DNA of 64,000 nt from a virus, in the IMG/VR virus record IMGVR_UViG_3300025853_000068, positions 1 through 64,000 of that record, one strand, 5' to 3'. A program made the position numbers and the translations under genes. Under the pieces are notes generated by a model. That model did no database searches. It had not been told where the DNA came from and saw nothing but the letters and a program-made list of their open reading frames with translations. Positions 10,032 to 19,779 of this stretch are shown piece after piece (position 1 is the stretch's first letter; every line of letters begins with the position of its first letter).

Positions 10032-11381
10032 TTATGTTACTGTTATAAAATTATCTACTGCTATAGTAAAGCTTTCGTTAACTCTACCAAATCTATCTAC
10101 TTTAAACAAACCTTTAACTGTTAAAGAGTTTGCTGAAAACGTAGTTGTTAAGTCGTGAAGAGAAACCCTAGCGTCAACTATAGGCTCTCGTCTAACGTTT
10201 ATTGTGTCTTTTTCATATTCATCGTACTGGCTAGCTAAAGGCGTTGATATATCTGTGACATAAGCGTCTCTAGACTTGCTAGCTGACTTACTGCCACCGC
10301 CACCAGAAGGATCAAAAGTTCCAGTTAAAGTAAAATACTTGTAACCTGGCTGGCCGTCCATGTCTGATGATTTTAAATCAGGCTCTATACCTATGTCTCT
10401 AGGCCAAACTAAAGGAGTGTAGGCTTTTGGCTTTTTACCAGGCCTGTCTGTAAATGTTACATCGCTAGCGGCAAAAGTCCAGTTAGAAGAGTGGCTAGAG
10501 CTTGTTAAAGCTAAAGTTATAGTTGTATCTATATATCTTTTAAACTCGTAAGGGTTTTCTTCACTAGGAACTCCATCTGCTAACACAGTGTTGTTTTTAG
10601 GGATAACGTAAAAACTATAGTCAGTATTAACACTAATAGCTGGAAAGTTAATCGAATAAATATTTTTAGGTATATAAATAAAATCTCCTCCTTCTAAAAG
10701 CTCTTTCTCTGTAATATCAAGTATATTCTTTAAACCATCACTAGTATTAGATCTGCTAGAGTATTTTTTAGCAAAAGATCCAGTTGTAAAGCTATAATAA
10801 TCGCCGGTAGTTTTATTATACAAAACTAAATCACAATCAGCGTCTTTACCTTTGTTTAAACTAACGTCTACTGCCACAGGGTCTTTAGTATCTGGAAGCT
10901 CAAAGCTTGCGTGGAAAACAACGTTACCATCATTTAAAGAAACATGATCGTTAGCATCAACGTCTCCACCGTTATTTGGATAAAAACACGAGCCGTCGTC
11001 AGATGTTGCTAGCGGGTTGTAGTTTACAGCGTTTGGATCCGTGCAACCTTTAGCTATTGGAGGGTGCTCTTGCACGGGCTTTCTATCAATGTCAAGGCGT
11101 ATTTCCATGAAGTTGTTAACAACAAAGCTAGTGTGGTATACGGCCGCGTTTACAGTGCCGTCGTTGTTGTTTGTAAAAACTACTTTTGTTATTTCAGTTG
11201 CAACGTTACCACCAATCCAACCGCCTTGCGAAAACACAGCTCCACCAATAGAAAACTCTGTAAAGTCTAGCGCAGCTCCTGTAATCTCGGATATAGTTAA
11301 ATTAGCTATTCCAGCTGGAACAACATCTCCTTGAAAAACGTTATAATCAAAATCTGTTACGTTACAATTATCTACAGCCAT
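10032..11381 (-). CDS. Virion surface protein with one GCTD...DDGSC repeat, 449 aa
   Basis: A beta-rich protein. About residues 112-133 carry one copy of the Bacteroidota-type Cys repeat (GCTDPNAVNYNP followed by SDDGSC), the same unit repeated some eleven times in the protein at 58604-60568. The remainder has Ser/Thr/Asn-rich strands and a Gly/Ser linker near residues 355-370. There is no signal peptide, which fits a particle component rather than a secreted protein. It directly follows the nozzle-like gene, so a tail or appendage role is likely. The repeat probably binds a partner or an ion; this is inferred. Confidence 0.6.
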   Translation of the reverse strand: MAVDNCNVTDFDYNVFQGDVVPAGIANLTISEITGAALDFTEFSIGGAVFSQGGWIGGNVATEITKVVFTNNNDGTVNAAVYHTSFVVNNFMEIRLDIDRKPVQEHPPIAKGCTDPNAVNYNPLATSDDGSCFYPNNGGDVDANDHVSLNDGNVVFHASFELPDTKDPVAVDVSLNKGKDADCDLVLYNKTTGDYYSFTTGSFAKKYSSRSNTSDGLKNILDITEKELLEGGDFIYIPKNIYSINFPAISVNTDYSFYVIPKNNTVLADGVPSEENPYEFKRYIDTTITLALTSSSHSSNWTFAASDVTFTDRPGKKPKAYTPLVWPRDIGIEPDLKSSDMDGQPGYKYFTLTGTFDPSGGGGSKSASKSRDAYVTDISTPLASQYDEYEKDTINVRREPIVDARVSLHDLTTTFSANSLTVKGLFKVDRFGRVNESFTIAVDNFITVT

Positions 11382-11382
11382 A

Positions 11383-14300
11383 TTAATCCCAATTTTGTCC
11401 TGTTATGCTAGAGCTAAAGTCTTTTACTACAGCTCTTACTGGTTGTGGAGCTAACTCTCCAGGGTTGCTATGTGTTATAGTAGCTTCACCTATACCTTGT
11501 ACAGTAAACTCTTTTTCGTCTAGGTTGTTAAAATCTGTGCAAGCTCCTCTTATATAATTAAACCATTTACCTTCTTTGTTTAAAAACTCTGGAACTTTAC
11601 CATCTTGAAGATCAGTGTTAGCGTACTCAACGTACCAACCTTCTTTTGAATTTAAGTTATAATATTGATCGTCATCTACATGTCTATTTATTCTAGCTTG
11701 TGTGCCTTCGTACTTTATAGTTTGAAAGTTTTTAACAGAGCTAGGAGCATCGTTAAATAACACTTCAACATAAGAAGGAATAAATGAACTACCATAAAAA
11801 GTATTTCTACTATTGTTTATGTGGTGCTTCCATATTGAGCCATTATCAAAAGTGTAATAATCATTATTAACGCCTACACCTGTTTCAGGGTGAAAACTTT
11901 TAAAGCTAGTCCAACCTTTAACTTGCTCGTTATATGTTACTGTTGTAGCTGGAAAATTACTAGCTAAAAAACCGTTAGGATAACCTTTTCGCTGCGTAGG
12001 CTTTTCATACATTGTTAGATTATAGTTATCTTTTCTTTGATCAAAAGTACCTATAAGCCTAAAGTTTTTTATAGTATTAAATGTATCTGTAAAGTAATCT
12101 TTCATACCATAGTCTGATATAGGTGTCATGCCGTCTTTTGATAGTCTAAGCACCGCGCCTCTTTGCGTGTCAGTAAAGTAACATCTGTATTTATCTGCCG
12201 CAAAAGACTCAGGGTTAGTAGATATACCGTAGTCTCCAGCAAAAGCTATAGCTTGACCAAGAACTCTATTAGCAGCTGTAAGTTGAGCGTTACCGCCAGA
12301 TTCAAACAAAGCATCTTTATCAGATAAAACTTTTAATACTTTATCTTCGCAGAAAGTTACTATGTCAGTGTCTCTTGTAAATAGCTTCTGTATGCTTCCG
12401 TTATCGGGATCAAGATCTTTTGTTATTGGCTCAGCCTGTATAAACTGATTAAGTCTATTAACGCCAGACAGACTATTGAATATACCTGAAAATATAAAGC
12501 TTTGCGATCTTCTTTCTTCTTTATACTGCTCTGCTATAGTAGTCGATGCTTTAACACCGTTTTGTATTGTTGGTTGGTTAAAGTCATCTCTAATTCTATC
12601 TGACTCTATACCATTACCAAAAGAGTAGCAGTTGTGCCAAGGTAGCGTTATAGAATTCCAAGAGGCATGGAACCTAGGATTAACCCTTATAGTAGATCCA
12701 ACCGAAGCTTGTGTTGCAACTAGCGTTACTTCACCACCATACCCGTCTTCAAAAAGAAGCGTATCTCCAGACGCGACCGCTTGTGCGCTTTGTACTTCTA
12801 CCTCAACAAATCCCCCTCCAGCATATTCTCCTCTCATTGCGGTAACTAATGATGGTTGTATAGAAGTATTATCTATAGCTATTAGAGAACCAAAGTTAGG
12901 TAGTATTGCAGTCTCTGCGTTAGTCTCATCTATAACAATAGGGTACGCTCTGCTTATCTCGTAGTATATATCTAAGCCAATATCTTCTTTAGGTTTTGTT
13001 TCCCAAACGGCTGGGTTTTCACTTGAAAAACCTTCGCCATCATCGAAAGGACCCATTATCTGCAAGTTGGTAGTGCTGCTACCATCATGATTAGCGTTTC
13101 TTCTAGCGTTGTATATAGTTCTGTCTGCTACTATAGTCCACTTTTGTCTTCTGTTCCAAGACTCCCAATAGTCGCTGTCACCTAAATGTAAATCACTTTT
13201 CTGAGCGTTGGTTATTCCCCAATGGCTATATGAAGTTACTGTCTCATGTATTGTCTGATCTGGATCATCTTGCCACTTCCACTTACAACCTGGTAAAAGT
13301 AAAAGTCTCATGAACTCATATTCGTCTGTATTACTACCTTTTCTTAAATGAACAGGATTCATAAAATCCATTCTTGCAGGGGTTAAATCATCTTTCCAGT
13401 CTCCTGTTGGACCAAACTCATCATCTGGACCTATAAACCCACCAGTAACAGATATATCCATTCTGTTACCCCATATACCTCTAGATCCGTTTTGATAACC
13501 GTTAGCACTACCGTTCCAAGGTGCTATTTCTAAAGCGCCGTTTAGACCTCCTGCCAGCGTAATTTGTTGATCAGGAGCGGTGTGCCAATCTTCAAAGTCT
13601 TGAGGGTTGAGACCGTCTTCTATAGTATGCGGGTCATGAGCCCAGCTCAAAGCCCAAGCATCATCAATAAATAGCGTAGCTTGACCACCTCTTGTAAAGT
13701 AATTGTTCCAAAACTGAAAAGCTCTGTTGTCGTTAATAAAGTCTGCTGCCGCAAATCCAGCTTGAGCTGCTAGATAAATTGGAAGAAGCAAAAGCTCCCA
13801 CCATTGTGGGGCGCCTCCAGCATCAACAGATCCTGCTGTACCTTTGTATATACCCCAGTCACCACCGTTAGATGCTAAGAAAAAATCTCCTAGCGGAGCA
13901 TTTTGGTTATTCACGTACGTATACGGTGGACTATCGTTGTTAGGTTGATTAGACACCTCTGATAAGTTGCCTGGTATTGGCAAAGTAGCGTTAGTGTTGT
14001 CTCCCCAAGTGTAGCTAGAGTTGTATGGGTGAACATGATTTAATCCAGCTATTGATCTAACGTAGCCGTTATTTGTGTTGCCAAATATAGAAAAAGGAAA
14101 GCTTCCTCCACCATACCCAGCGCCTTGGTTATTTGTGTTGAGAACACCACCGCTTCCACCGGTTTGCTCGTCATAAGTATGAAGATAACGCATGCCATAC
14201 GCTGTAACAACAACAAGGTTATCATCGTTTAAAACCATAATAAAGTTTTCTAACGTAGTATCTTTAAAAACTTTAACAAAAAACTTACCGTCAAACTCTG

Positions 14301-17085
14301 GCTTATCAATATACTCGTTGCGTACGATTTGTAATTGTAATCCAGGGTTTCTATTTGCCCAACTTGAACCACACACTGAATTAACCTCAGGTCCTAATCG
14401 TTCTTCTAAATTTATTCTATACCCGTCATTTCCACCGCCACCAAAGAAGTTACCTAGTTCTATACTAATTATATCGTAATACTGAGTGGCTAAACCTGTT
14501 ATAGTTCTAAACCTAACAGAGCACTCTGATGCTATAGCGGTCACGGGGTTGTTAGAAGTAGTATCAAAAGCTGTATCAAACTGATTCATTCTTACGTAAA
14601 AAAACACTTCGTTTTGTCCCGGAAAGCCTATACCAGTACCTGTTTGTCCAAAAAAGTCGTCTAAAGTAGTTGTTCCAGCGGTAGTGGTAGATCCATTTAA
14701 TAATGTTCCTTGTACTTTTCTATCAAGCTTTATATCTTGAGGAGCTTCGTTTTCAATGGCTAGTATTTTATATCTAGCAGGCTCTACTATAGGGGTTGGC
14801 CCGTCGTGCTCTTTCTTTAATTCTAAAAATGTTTCTTCATCTACTTTATTTCTATCTGATGAAGGAAAAGAAATCCACAGGTTGCCATCTTCAGCATTGT
14901 ACCAGCGGTCCATCGCTAAATTGTAGTATTCGTTAGAAGTTTCTTTAATAAAAAACTTAAATGACTTAGCCCAGGTAGGAGCGTTATTATTAATAGAAGT
15001 TACAAAACTATTAGAGTTAGCGCAGAACTCTTTTGAAACTGTTATTGAACCTCCTTGCTTATCTGCTAATACTGGTGTTTCTCTACCAAACTCATCTTTA
15101 TAAACAACACCTAGCTGGTAAGTTCTTTGTGTTTTTATAGATTTAGTAGGTATCTCTACCGCTAAGCTTTGATCTACATAAGACAGAGATTTTACTTTAA
15201 GACCAGCTTCTGGGCTAATGAGCTTGTTGGAAGAATCTAATAAATTGTAATTTTGTAAGTAGTTAGCATATATAAGTCTATTAGCAGAAACCTCTTGAGC
15301 TTTAGCTTTTCTAGGCACATTATCCCAAGGGCGTAGCAATTGATTTGCTGGAACTACAGCGTGTATTAACTCTGATTCTATGCGTAAGCTACCTCTCTCT
15401 TGAAAGTCGCTACCATCAGCTAAAACAGCATATCCAGAAAAAGGATCAGACGTAGGCCACAGTGGAGCTCCGTCTTCTAGCTTTATAGTTTTAACAGTAT
15501 AAACTGTTGTTGATTTGTCTTCTTTGTAAAGTACATCAATTTCAGTTATATCCTTAGGTCTATGACTAGGTAAAGGCGCGTAGTTTTCTACGTATAAACT
15601 TCTTAATCTATTAGCCATACCTTGATTGTAACCTTCTTTAGGATAATAATCAAAAGGCCCTGGAAGAAAAGCTACTTCAGAAAAAGGCGCAAAAGGAGAG
15701 TACTGACCGTCTACATACTTGTATCTGTATGAAAATCTAGGAAACTTAAACTCAAACAAAGCATCTTCTTGTTCTAGTATAACGTAAAAGCTACCTACAT
15801 TTTCCAAGTCATTACTTATTGACATTATTTGTATGTCATAAGATACTTGCCCTGAAGGTAAAATAGATGTGTTAAATATTTGAGCTCTAATGTCAAAGTC
15901 TGTAAAAGCCGTTGGATCTTGACTCAACTCAGATGTCATTAATATAAAATCTCCTTCAAAGTAAGATACGTCGTCGTCAAAAGTAACATTACTTATTATA
16001 GTGCCAGTGCCAACTACGTTAGTTGGAAACTGTACAGATGCAGCGCCAAAAGGACCTATTGGTGTAACAAAAGGATTGTTTTGATTAAAAGTGTTACCAC
16101 CACCTACGTTTACAATGTTTACGCCTGGATTAAATTGAGTTGCTACTGGTAAAGGTCTATCATCATTAGTAGAAGACATCCTTAACGTTGGTGGGGTTAA
16201 AGGACTTTTTCTTATAGTAGTATTATTTTCTAATTCAGAATATACTGGAACATCAATATTTATTTGATCAAAATATTTTACTATTTCAAGTCCATCATTA
16301 ATAAAAGATCCATCGATTTTTTTACTAACTAGCCTAGTGTGATGCTCAGAAGAGTTTCCAGCGCCAGCTGTATTTAAAATGTCGTCATCAGAACCTGTTC
16401 CAAGTATAGATCTTTTTATGTTTATAGTTTTAGGCTCACTTACATCATCAGTATACATCAACAAGTCTTCAACAATGTTTATAGCTGTAATATCTGTAAA
16501 TTTGTTAAACCCTAAAACACTTGTGTTAGCTATTGTTTGTTGACCTAAAGCTATAGACGCGTTGTTAACACCGTGTAGCAAGTCGTTACCAACAACATTT
16601 TTTATTTCATAACCACTAACTTTCATGCCAGGTCTAATGCCTGCACTACTAGAAACTTGGACTGCTGGAGCTGGTGTAGCAAAAACTGGCGCACTCACAG
16701 TGTTTGTAGAAACTATATTTGTTGTAACTCTATATATATCTACAAAAACAAACGTAAAGTTGTTTTCATCTATATCGTATTTTACAATATAGTTTTTAGT
16801 TATTCTGTTACCGCCAGCATGCGTAAATTCATTACCAGCTACTAAATAGTATATGCAGTTAACTTCGTTGTCTACTATAGATCCAACACAGTAACCACCT
16901 TCTGGTATTAAGTTTGTAGATAGTTCTACGTTACCTAATATATTTTCTAGTGAACCTACGTTACTACCATCTGAGGTAGAAACCTGTATGTTCATGGCGT
17001 CTCTATATTGACCAGCTGGAACAAGGCGCTCATCAAGGTCCTTGTTCATTTTACCTTGTGCAAAATTTCTATTAAATTCTGGCAT
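11383..17085 (-). CDS. Large tail nozzle/stabilisation protein, 1900 aa
   Basis: The N-terminus has a pattern typical of tail-closing proteins of podovirus-like phages: an Asn-Arg-Asn-Phe start, Met-Asn-Lys-Asp, then DERLVPAGQYRDAMNIQVS and Leu-Glu-Asn-Ile-Leu-Gly-Asn. That start is shared by P22 gp10-type/T7 gp12-type nozzle proteins of many marine phages (family knowledge). The rest is beta-rich, Asn/Gly/aromatic-rich and unusually long compared with P22 gp10 (about 470 aa), so extra domains have probably been inserted, perhaps for receptor contact. It lies 3 nt from the adaptor-like gene and begins the distal tail block. Confidence 0.7.
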   Translation of the reverse strand: MPEFNRNFAQGKMNKDLDERLVPAGQYRDAMNIQVSTSDGSNVGSLENILGNVELSTNLIPEGGYCVGSIVDNEVNCIYYLVAGNEFTHAGGNRITKNYIVKYDIDENNFTFVFVDIYRVTTNIVSTNTVSAPVFATPAPAVQVSSSAGIRPGMKVSGYEIKNVVGNDLLHGVNNASIALGQQTIANTSVLGFNKFTDITAINIVEDLLMYTDDVSEPKTINIKRSILGTGSDDDILNTAGAGNSSEHHTRLVSKKIDGSFINDGLEIVKYFDQINIDVPVYSELENNTTIRKSPLTPPTLRMSSTNDDRPLPVATQFNPGVNIVNVGGGNTFNQNNPFVTPIGPFGAASVQFPTNVVGTGTIISNVTFDDDVSYFEGDFILMTSELSQDPTAFTDFDIRAQIFNTSILPSGQVSYDIQIMSISNDLENVGSFYVILEQEDALFEFKFPRFSYRYKYVDGQYSPFAPFSEVAFLPGPFDYYPKEGYNQGMANRLRSLYVENYAPLPSHRPKDITEIDVLYKEDKSTTVYTVKTIKLEDGAPLWPTSDPFSGYAVLADGSDFQERGSLRIESELIHAVVPANQLLRPWDNVPRKAKAQEVSANRLIYANYLQNYNLLDSSNKLISPEAGLKVKSLSYVDQSLAVEIPTKSIKTQRTYQLGVVYKDEFGRETPVLADKQGGSITVSKEFCANSNSFVTSINNNAPTWAKSFKFFIKETSNEYYNLAMDRWYNAEDGNLWISFPSSDRNKVDEETFLELKKEHDGPTPIVEPARYKILAIENEAPQDIKLDRKVQGTLLNGSTTTAGTTTLDDFFGQTGTGIGFPGQNEVFFYVRMNQFDTAFDTTSNNPVTAIASECSVRFRTITGLATQYYDIISIELGNFFGGGGNDGYRINLEERLGPEVNSVCGSSWANRNPGLQLQIVRNEYIDKPEFDGKFFVKVFKDTTLENFIMVLNDDNLVVVTAYGMRYLHTYDEQTGGSGGVLNTNNQGAGYGGGSFPFSIFGNTNNGYVRSIAGLNHVHPYNSSYTWGDNTNATLPIPGNLSEVSNQPNNDSPPYTYVNNQNAPLGDFFLASNGGDWGIYKGTAGSVDAGGAPQWWELLLLPIYLAAQAGFAAADFINDNRAFQFWNNYFTRGGQATLFIDDAWALSWAHDPHTIEDGLNPQDFEDWHTAPDQQITLAGGLNGALEIAPWNGSANGYQNGSRGIWGNRMDISVTGGFIGPDDEFGPTGDWKDDLTPARMDFMNPVHLRKGSNTDEYEFMRLLLLPGCKWKWQDDPDQTIHETVTSYSHWGITNAQKSDLHLGDSDYWESWNRRQKWTIVADRTIYNARRNANHDGSSTTNLQIMGPFDDGEGFSSENPAVWETKPKEDIGLDIYYEISRAYPIVIDETNAETAILPNFGSLIAIDNTSIQPSLVTAMRGEYAGGGFVEVEVQSAQAVASGDTLLFEDGYGGEVTLVATQASVGSTIRVNPRFHASWNSITLPWHNCYSFGNGIESDRIRDDFNQPTIQNGVKASTTIAEQYKEERRSQSFIFSGIFNSLSGVNRLNQFIQAEPITKDLDPDNGSIQKLFTRDTDIVTFCEDKVLKVLSDKDALFESGGNAQLTAANRVLGQAIAFAGDYGISTNPESFAADKYRCYFTDTQRGAVLRLSKDGMTPISDYGMKDYFTDTFNTIKNFRLIGTFDQRKDNYNLTMYEKPTQRKGYPNGFLASNFPATTVTYNEQVKGWTSFKSFHPETGVGVNNDYYTFDNGSIWKHHINNSRNTFYGSSFIPSYVEVLFNDAPSSVKNFQTIKYEGTQARINRHVDDDQYYNLNSKEGWYVEYANTDLQDGKVPEFLNKEGKWFNYIRGACTDFNNLDEKEFTVQGIGEATITHSNPGELAPQPVRAVVKDFSSSITGQNWD

Positions 17086-17088
17086 ATC

Positions 17089-18030
17089 TTATTTTATCCA
17101 TTTAGATTTGTTTCTCATCACCTGCATAAACTCTGTTATCTTGTAGTTAGATAATCTTAGTTTAGCTTTTCTAAGTTCAGCAAATCTTTCTTTTTTTAAC
17201 ATTTGTATTGTTGCAGGACTATAGTTTGATCCTGTTGAAACTATGTAGTATGCTACACACTTATACCAAGCTTCTTCAGCAAACTTATGTATAACGCTAT
17301 CTTTTATTTTGTCAGGTTCACCAGAGTCGTTACCTGTTCCGTCTGTAACATAGTCTAATATTATGTTTGATCCAACTAATCCTGAACCAAAGTACAATCT
17401 TCCTCTAGCGTGGTCAAAGTAGTAGCTACCATTTATCTGCGCATGCTCAGGTGATAATCCATATCTTTGGCCTAAAGCAAACTCAGAGTGACCATCGTTG
17501 TAGTTAAAGTCAGCTACTTGATCTTCGTGGCTTGCTGTAGTTTGAAAGTTAGGCGTGATAACATTGTCGTCCTCTGGTATCTGTTGAGGAAACGGTCTAC
17601 CTAAAGCATCTATACCGTTTACATCCCACCACAAATCATTTTCTTTTGGATCATCTGTTTTAGTTGCTGGCCTGTAAGGATTTTGAGTTTCTCTAACAGG
17701 ATATAGTGGATGCTTAATACCAGAGCCGTCGCTGTAGAAAACATTTGTATAACCTACAAAGTCATGAGGTAAAGGTATGTACATTCTATTATCTAGTGTA
17801 AACTCCCAAGTCTTTTTAGATCTTAGAATATCGTAGTTCATTTCTTGCATAGCTCTACGGCCAAAAAAGAAAACGTCAGATCTATCTACTTTAGATATTA
17901 TTTTATTTTCACCAACGTACATGGCTAAGAACGTATTAACCAAAGCTGATAAGTTTTGATACTGAAATGTTCCGTAATTAGCCGGATTATTGTAGTAGTT
18001 AGCTACCTGTTGTGGAGTGTGTTGTGCCAT
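17089..18030 (-). CDS. Head-tail adaptor/tail tubular-like protein, 313 aa
   Basis: Follows the 266-aa structural gene with a 1-nt overlap and precedes the nozzle-like protein. The N-terminal half has Tyr/Asn-rich segments; the C-terminal 60 residues are helical and basic, ending in FMQVMRNKSKWIK, which I recall as a conserved ending in tail adaptor proteins of crAss-like and related marine phages. A ring-forming connector (P22 gp4 or T7 gp11 type) fits size and order. The precise family needs a profile search. Confidence 0.6.
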   Translation of the reverse strand: MAQHTPQQVANYYNNPANYGTFQYQNLSALVNTFLAMYVGENKIISKVDRSDVFFFGRRAMQEMNYDILRSKKTWEFTLDNRMYIPLPHDFVGYTNVFYSDGSGIKHPLYPVRETQNPYRPATKTDDPKENDLWWDVNGIDALGRPFPQQIPEDDNVITPNFQTTASHEDQVADFNYNDGHSEFALGQRYGLSPEHAQINGSYYFDHARGRLYFGSGLVGSNIILDYVTDGTGNDSGEPDKIKDSVIHKFAEEAWYKCVAYYIVSTGSNYSPATIQMLKKERFAELRKAKLRLSNYKITEFMQVMRNKSKWIK

Positions 18031-18830
18031 TATGATTTTTCATTATTGCTTTGCTCTACAACTTCAGCTTTAGCTAAACTTGCTAGACCAGGTTTGTTAA
18101 TAGTTATACCACCTAGTTGTAGTATTCTATATACTAAGTTAGTTTCTTCAGACGGATGTAGATCAAAGTTTGTAGCTCCGTTAGCGTTGTATAAAGCTTT
18201 TTCGTTTACAACAACATAATCCCAATTAACTTTTTTAGGAGTTCGTATAAAACCTATCTGTATAACACCTCCAAAAAGTCCAGACTGATTGTAACATCTA
18301 ATAAAGTTATCTGATCCTGAATTATAAACACCCGAAGGAGGAGTTGTAACTCCCGCTGCGGTAGGACCAAAAGATCTAATATATACTGGAGATCCATTAT
18401 GAACTTGAGCGGCATAAACACTTCTTAATTGATCGTCGTATTTTTGAGCTGTAGTTTGTTGAGCCGTTGCGTTGTTAAACTCTACTCGAGTCAGCCTATA
18501 CATTGTCTCGTCGTTAGGCAATATATGACCATACGTACTGCCGGCGATAGGCTGCCCTGTTTCTGGATCTATTACAACGGCTGCAGCTACAGAGTGGTTG
18601 TGAACTTGAAACCTACTTATTTTGTCTTCTATGTAGTCTACAGAATCTGAAAAGTTTGATTGATTTCCAGGATTTCTAAGATATTGATTCAAGTGATGAA
18701 AATACTCTTCAAATATTTCCATCTGAGCTTGATTTGCAAACAGGTTGTATTCCTGTGGAGTTATGTAACCTCGTTGCTCTTTATTTGCTAATGCTAGTAC
18801 ACGTTGATATACTGTATCTACACTTACCAT
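18030..18830 (-). CDS. Structural/adaptor protein, 266 aa
   Basis: The N-terminus (TVYQRVLALANKEQRGYITPQEYNLFANQ, given here only as a landmark at residues 6-34) is a helical 'all residues per subunit of a ring' type segment, followed by a mixed alpha/beta region with a Gly/Pro-rich middle. The gene sits directly downstream of a terminator-like hairpin and opens the tail block. Its size and location fit a head completion or adaptor protein. No enzymatic motif is visible. Confidence 0.55.
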   Translation of the reverse strand: MVSVDTVYQRVLALANKEQRGYITPQEYNLFANQAQMEIFEEYFHHLNQYLRNPGNQSNFSDSVDYIEDKISRFQVHNHSVAAAVVIDPETGQPIAGSTYGHILPNDETMYRLTRVEFNNATAQQTTAQKYDDQLRSVYAAQVHNGSPVYIRSFGPTAAGVTTPPSGVYNSGSDNFIRCYNQSGLFGGVIQIGFIRTPKKVNWDYVVVNEKALYNANGATNFDLHPSEETNLVYRILQLGGITINKPGLASLAKAEVVEQSNNEKS

Positions 18831-18851
18831 TTAATTATCTTTTATAGTTAA

Positions 18852-18875
18852 GTAACCACCCCGAAGAGTGGTTAC
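18852..18875 (-). terminator. UUCG-loop hairpin terminator or attenuator
   Basis: On the minus strand a 10-bp stem (GTAACCACTC / GGGTGGTTAC, one G-U pair) closes a TTCG tetraloop. It lies just after the stop of the 274-aa gene and before the 266-aa gene. The following run is A/T-rich but not a clean T tract, so partial termination or RNA-end stabilisation is as likely as full termination. Confidence 0.65.
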
Positions 18876-18890
18876 TCTTCTATAAAGTAA

Positions 18891-19715
18891 TTACATACTT
18901 AGTTGCTTTTCTATATTAGAATACACTTCCATACCTTCGTCTGTTTTAAACCAAGCGGCTAAAGCAGAATACGGATGCTCATCAAAAGGAATAGTCATTA
19001 GTTTTCTATCATTTGATCCCCAATTAAAATTTCTTTGATCAGTTGATAGTTTTATAATTCCTAGTTCAGTAGCTTTAATACCAAAGTTTCTAAGCTCTAC
19101 GTTTTCATCTTGAACTAGCTCTAAGAACAAACCTGGGTTTCTTCTTGCAAATACTAGACAATCTCGTTTTAACTCCTTAGAACTCATCTCTGATACCTTA
19201 GAACCTAATTCTACTCGCATTATGGCTTCCATCTTGTCAATGTCTAGTGTTCTAGCTAAAACTAAAGCGTCAGCTTCCATTTCTAAGTAGTCTAGCTCAG
19301 TAGCTGCTATTTCTACAGGCTTGTGCTCGTAAAAAAGTTTATCACGCATTGGGTGATATAGAGATAATAGCTTTTGTAAAGTTGCTTTTTCTCTTGGAAC
19401 GTATAGCGCTCCATTTCTAAATATAATGTGAGCTAGCCTTTGATCGCCTTGCATTTCGTCTACGAAAACAGTTCTTTGATTTTCACAATATTTTAACTCT
19501 CTTTCGTACCCTAATTTTTCGTCAAAGTAATATATACCTGAAGACTTCATTGAATAAGATAAAGCTGATCTATTTTGTTTTAAATAATAAACTCTATCTT
19601 TTATTTCCCAAGTAGGTTTTTTAGGTTGCGGCTTAACAGCCACTTCTACCGTTTCATTTGTAGCTTTAATTTCTGGCTGTGCTACCTCAGCTTTTTTTGT
19701 TTGCTTTTTTGCCAT
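18891..19715 (-). CDS. Capsid-proximal structural protein, 274 aa
   Basis: Directly downstream of the major capsid gene and bracketed by two UUCG hairpins (19746 and 18852), so its expression can be set separately. The first 35 residues are Lys/Gln/Pro/Val-rich and probably disordered, followed by a compact alpha/beta region rich in Tyr, Leu and Glu. No membrane segment. I do not recognise the family. The position after the capsid protein suggests a head decoration, completion or cleavage-related protein. Confidence 0.5.
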   Translation of the reverse strand: MAKKQTKKAEVAQPEIKATNETVEVAVKPQPKKPTWEIKDRVYYLKQNRSALSYSMKSSGIYYFDEKLGYERELKYCENQRTVFVDEMQGDQRLAHIIFRNGALYVPREKATLQKLLSLYHPMRDKLFYEHKPVEIAATELDYLEMEADALVLARTLDIDKMEAIMRVELGSKVSEMSSKELKRDCLVFARRNPGLFLELVQDENVELRNFGIKATELGIIKLSTDQRNFNWGSNDRKLMTIPFDEHPYSALAAWFKTDEGMEVYSNIEKQLSM

Positions 19716-19730
19716 GATATAATATAATAA

Positions 19731-19767
19731 AAAATTAAAAAAAAAGATCGGAGCCGAAGCCCCGACC
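19731..19767 (-). terminator. Rho-independent terminator after the capsid gene
   Basis: On the minus strand, GGTCGGGGC-TTCG-GCTCCGATC forms a 9-bp stem (with two G-U pairs) capped by a UUCG tetraloop at 19746-19767. A T run of about 8 follows, then more T-rich sequence. It lies 12 nt past the capsid stop codon and is the best-formed terminator in the late region. It would raise capsid mRNA relative to downstream genes. Confidence 0.85.
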
Positions 19768-19779
19768 TAATTAATATGC

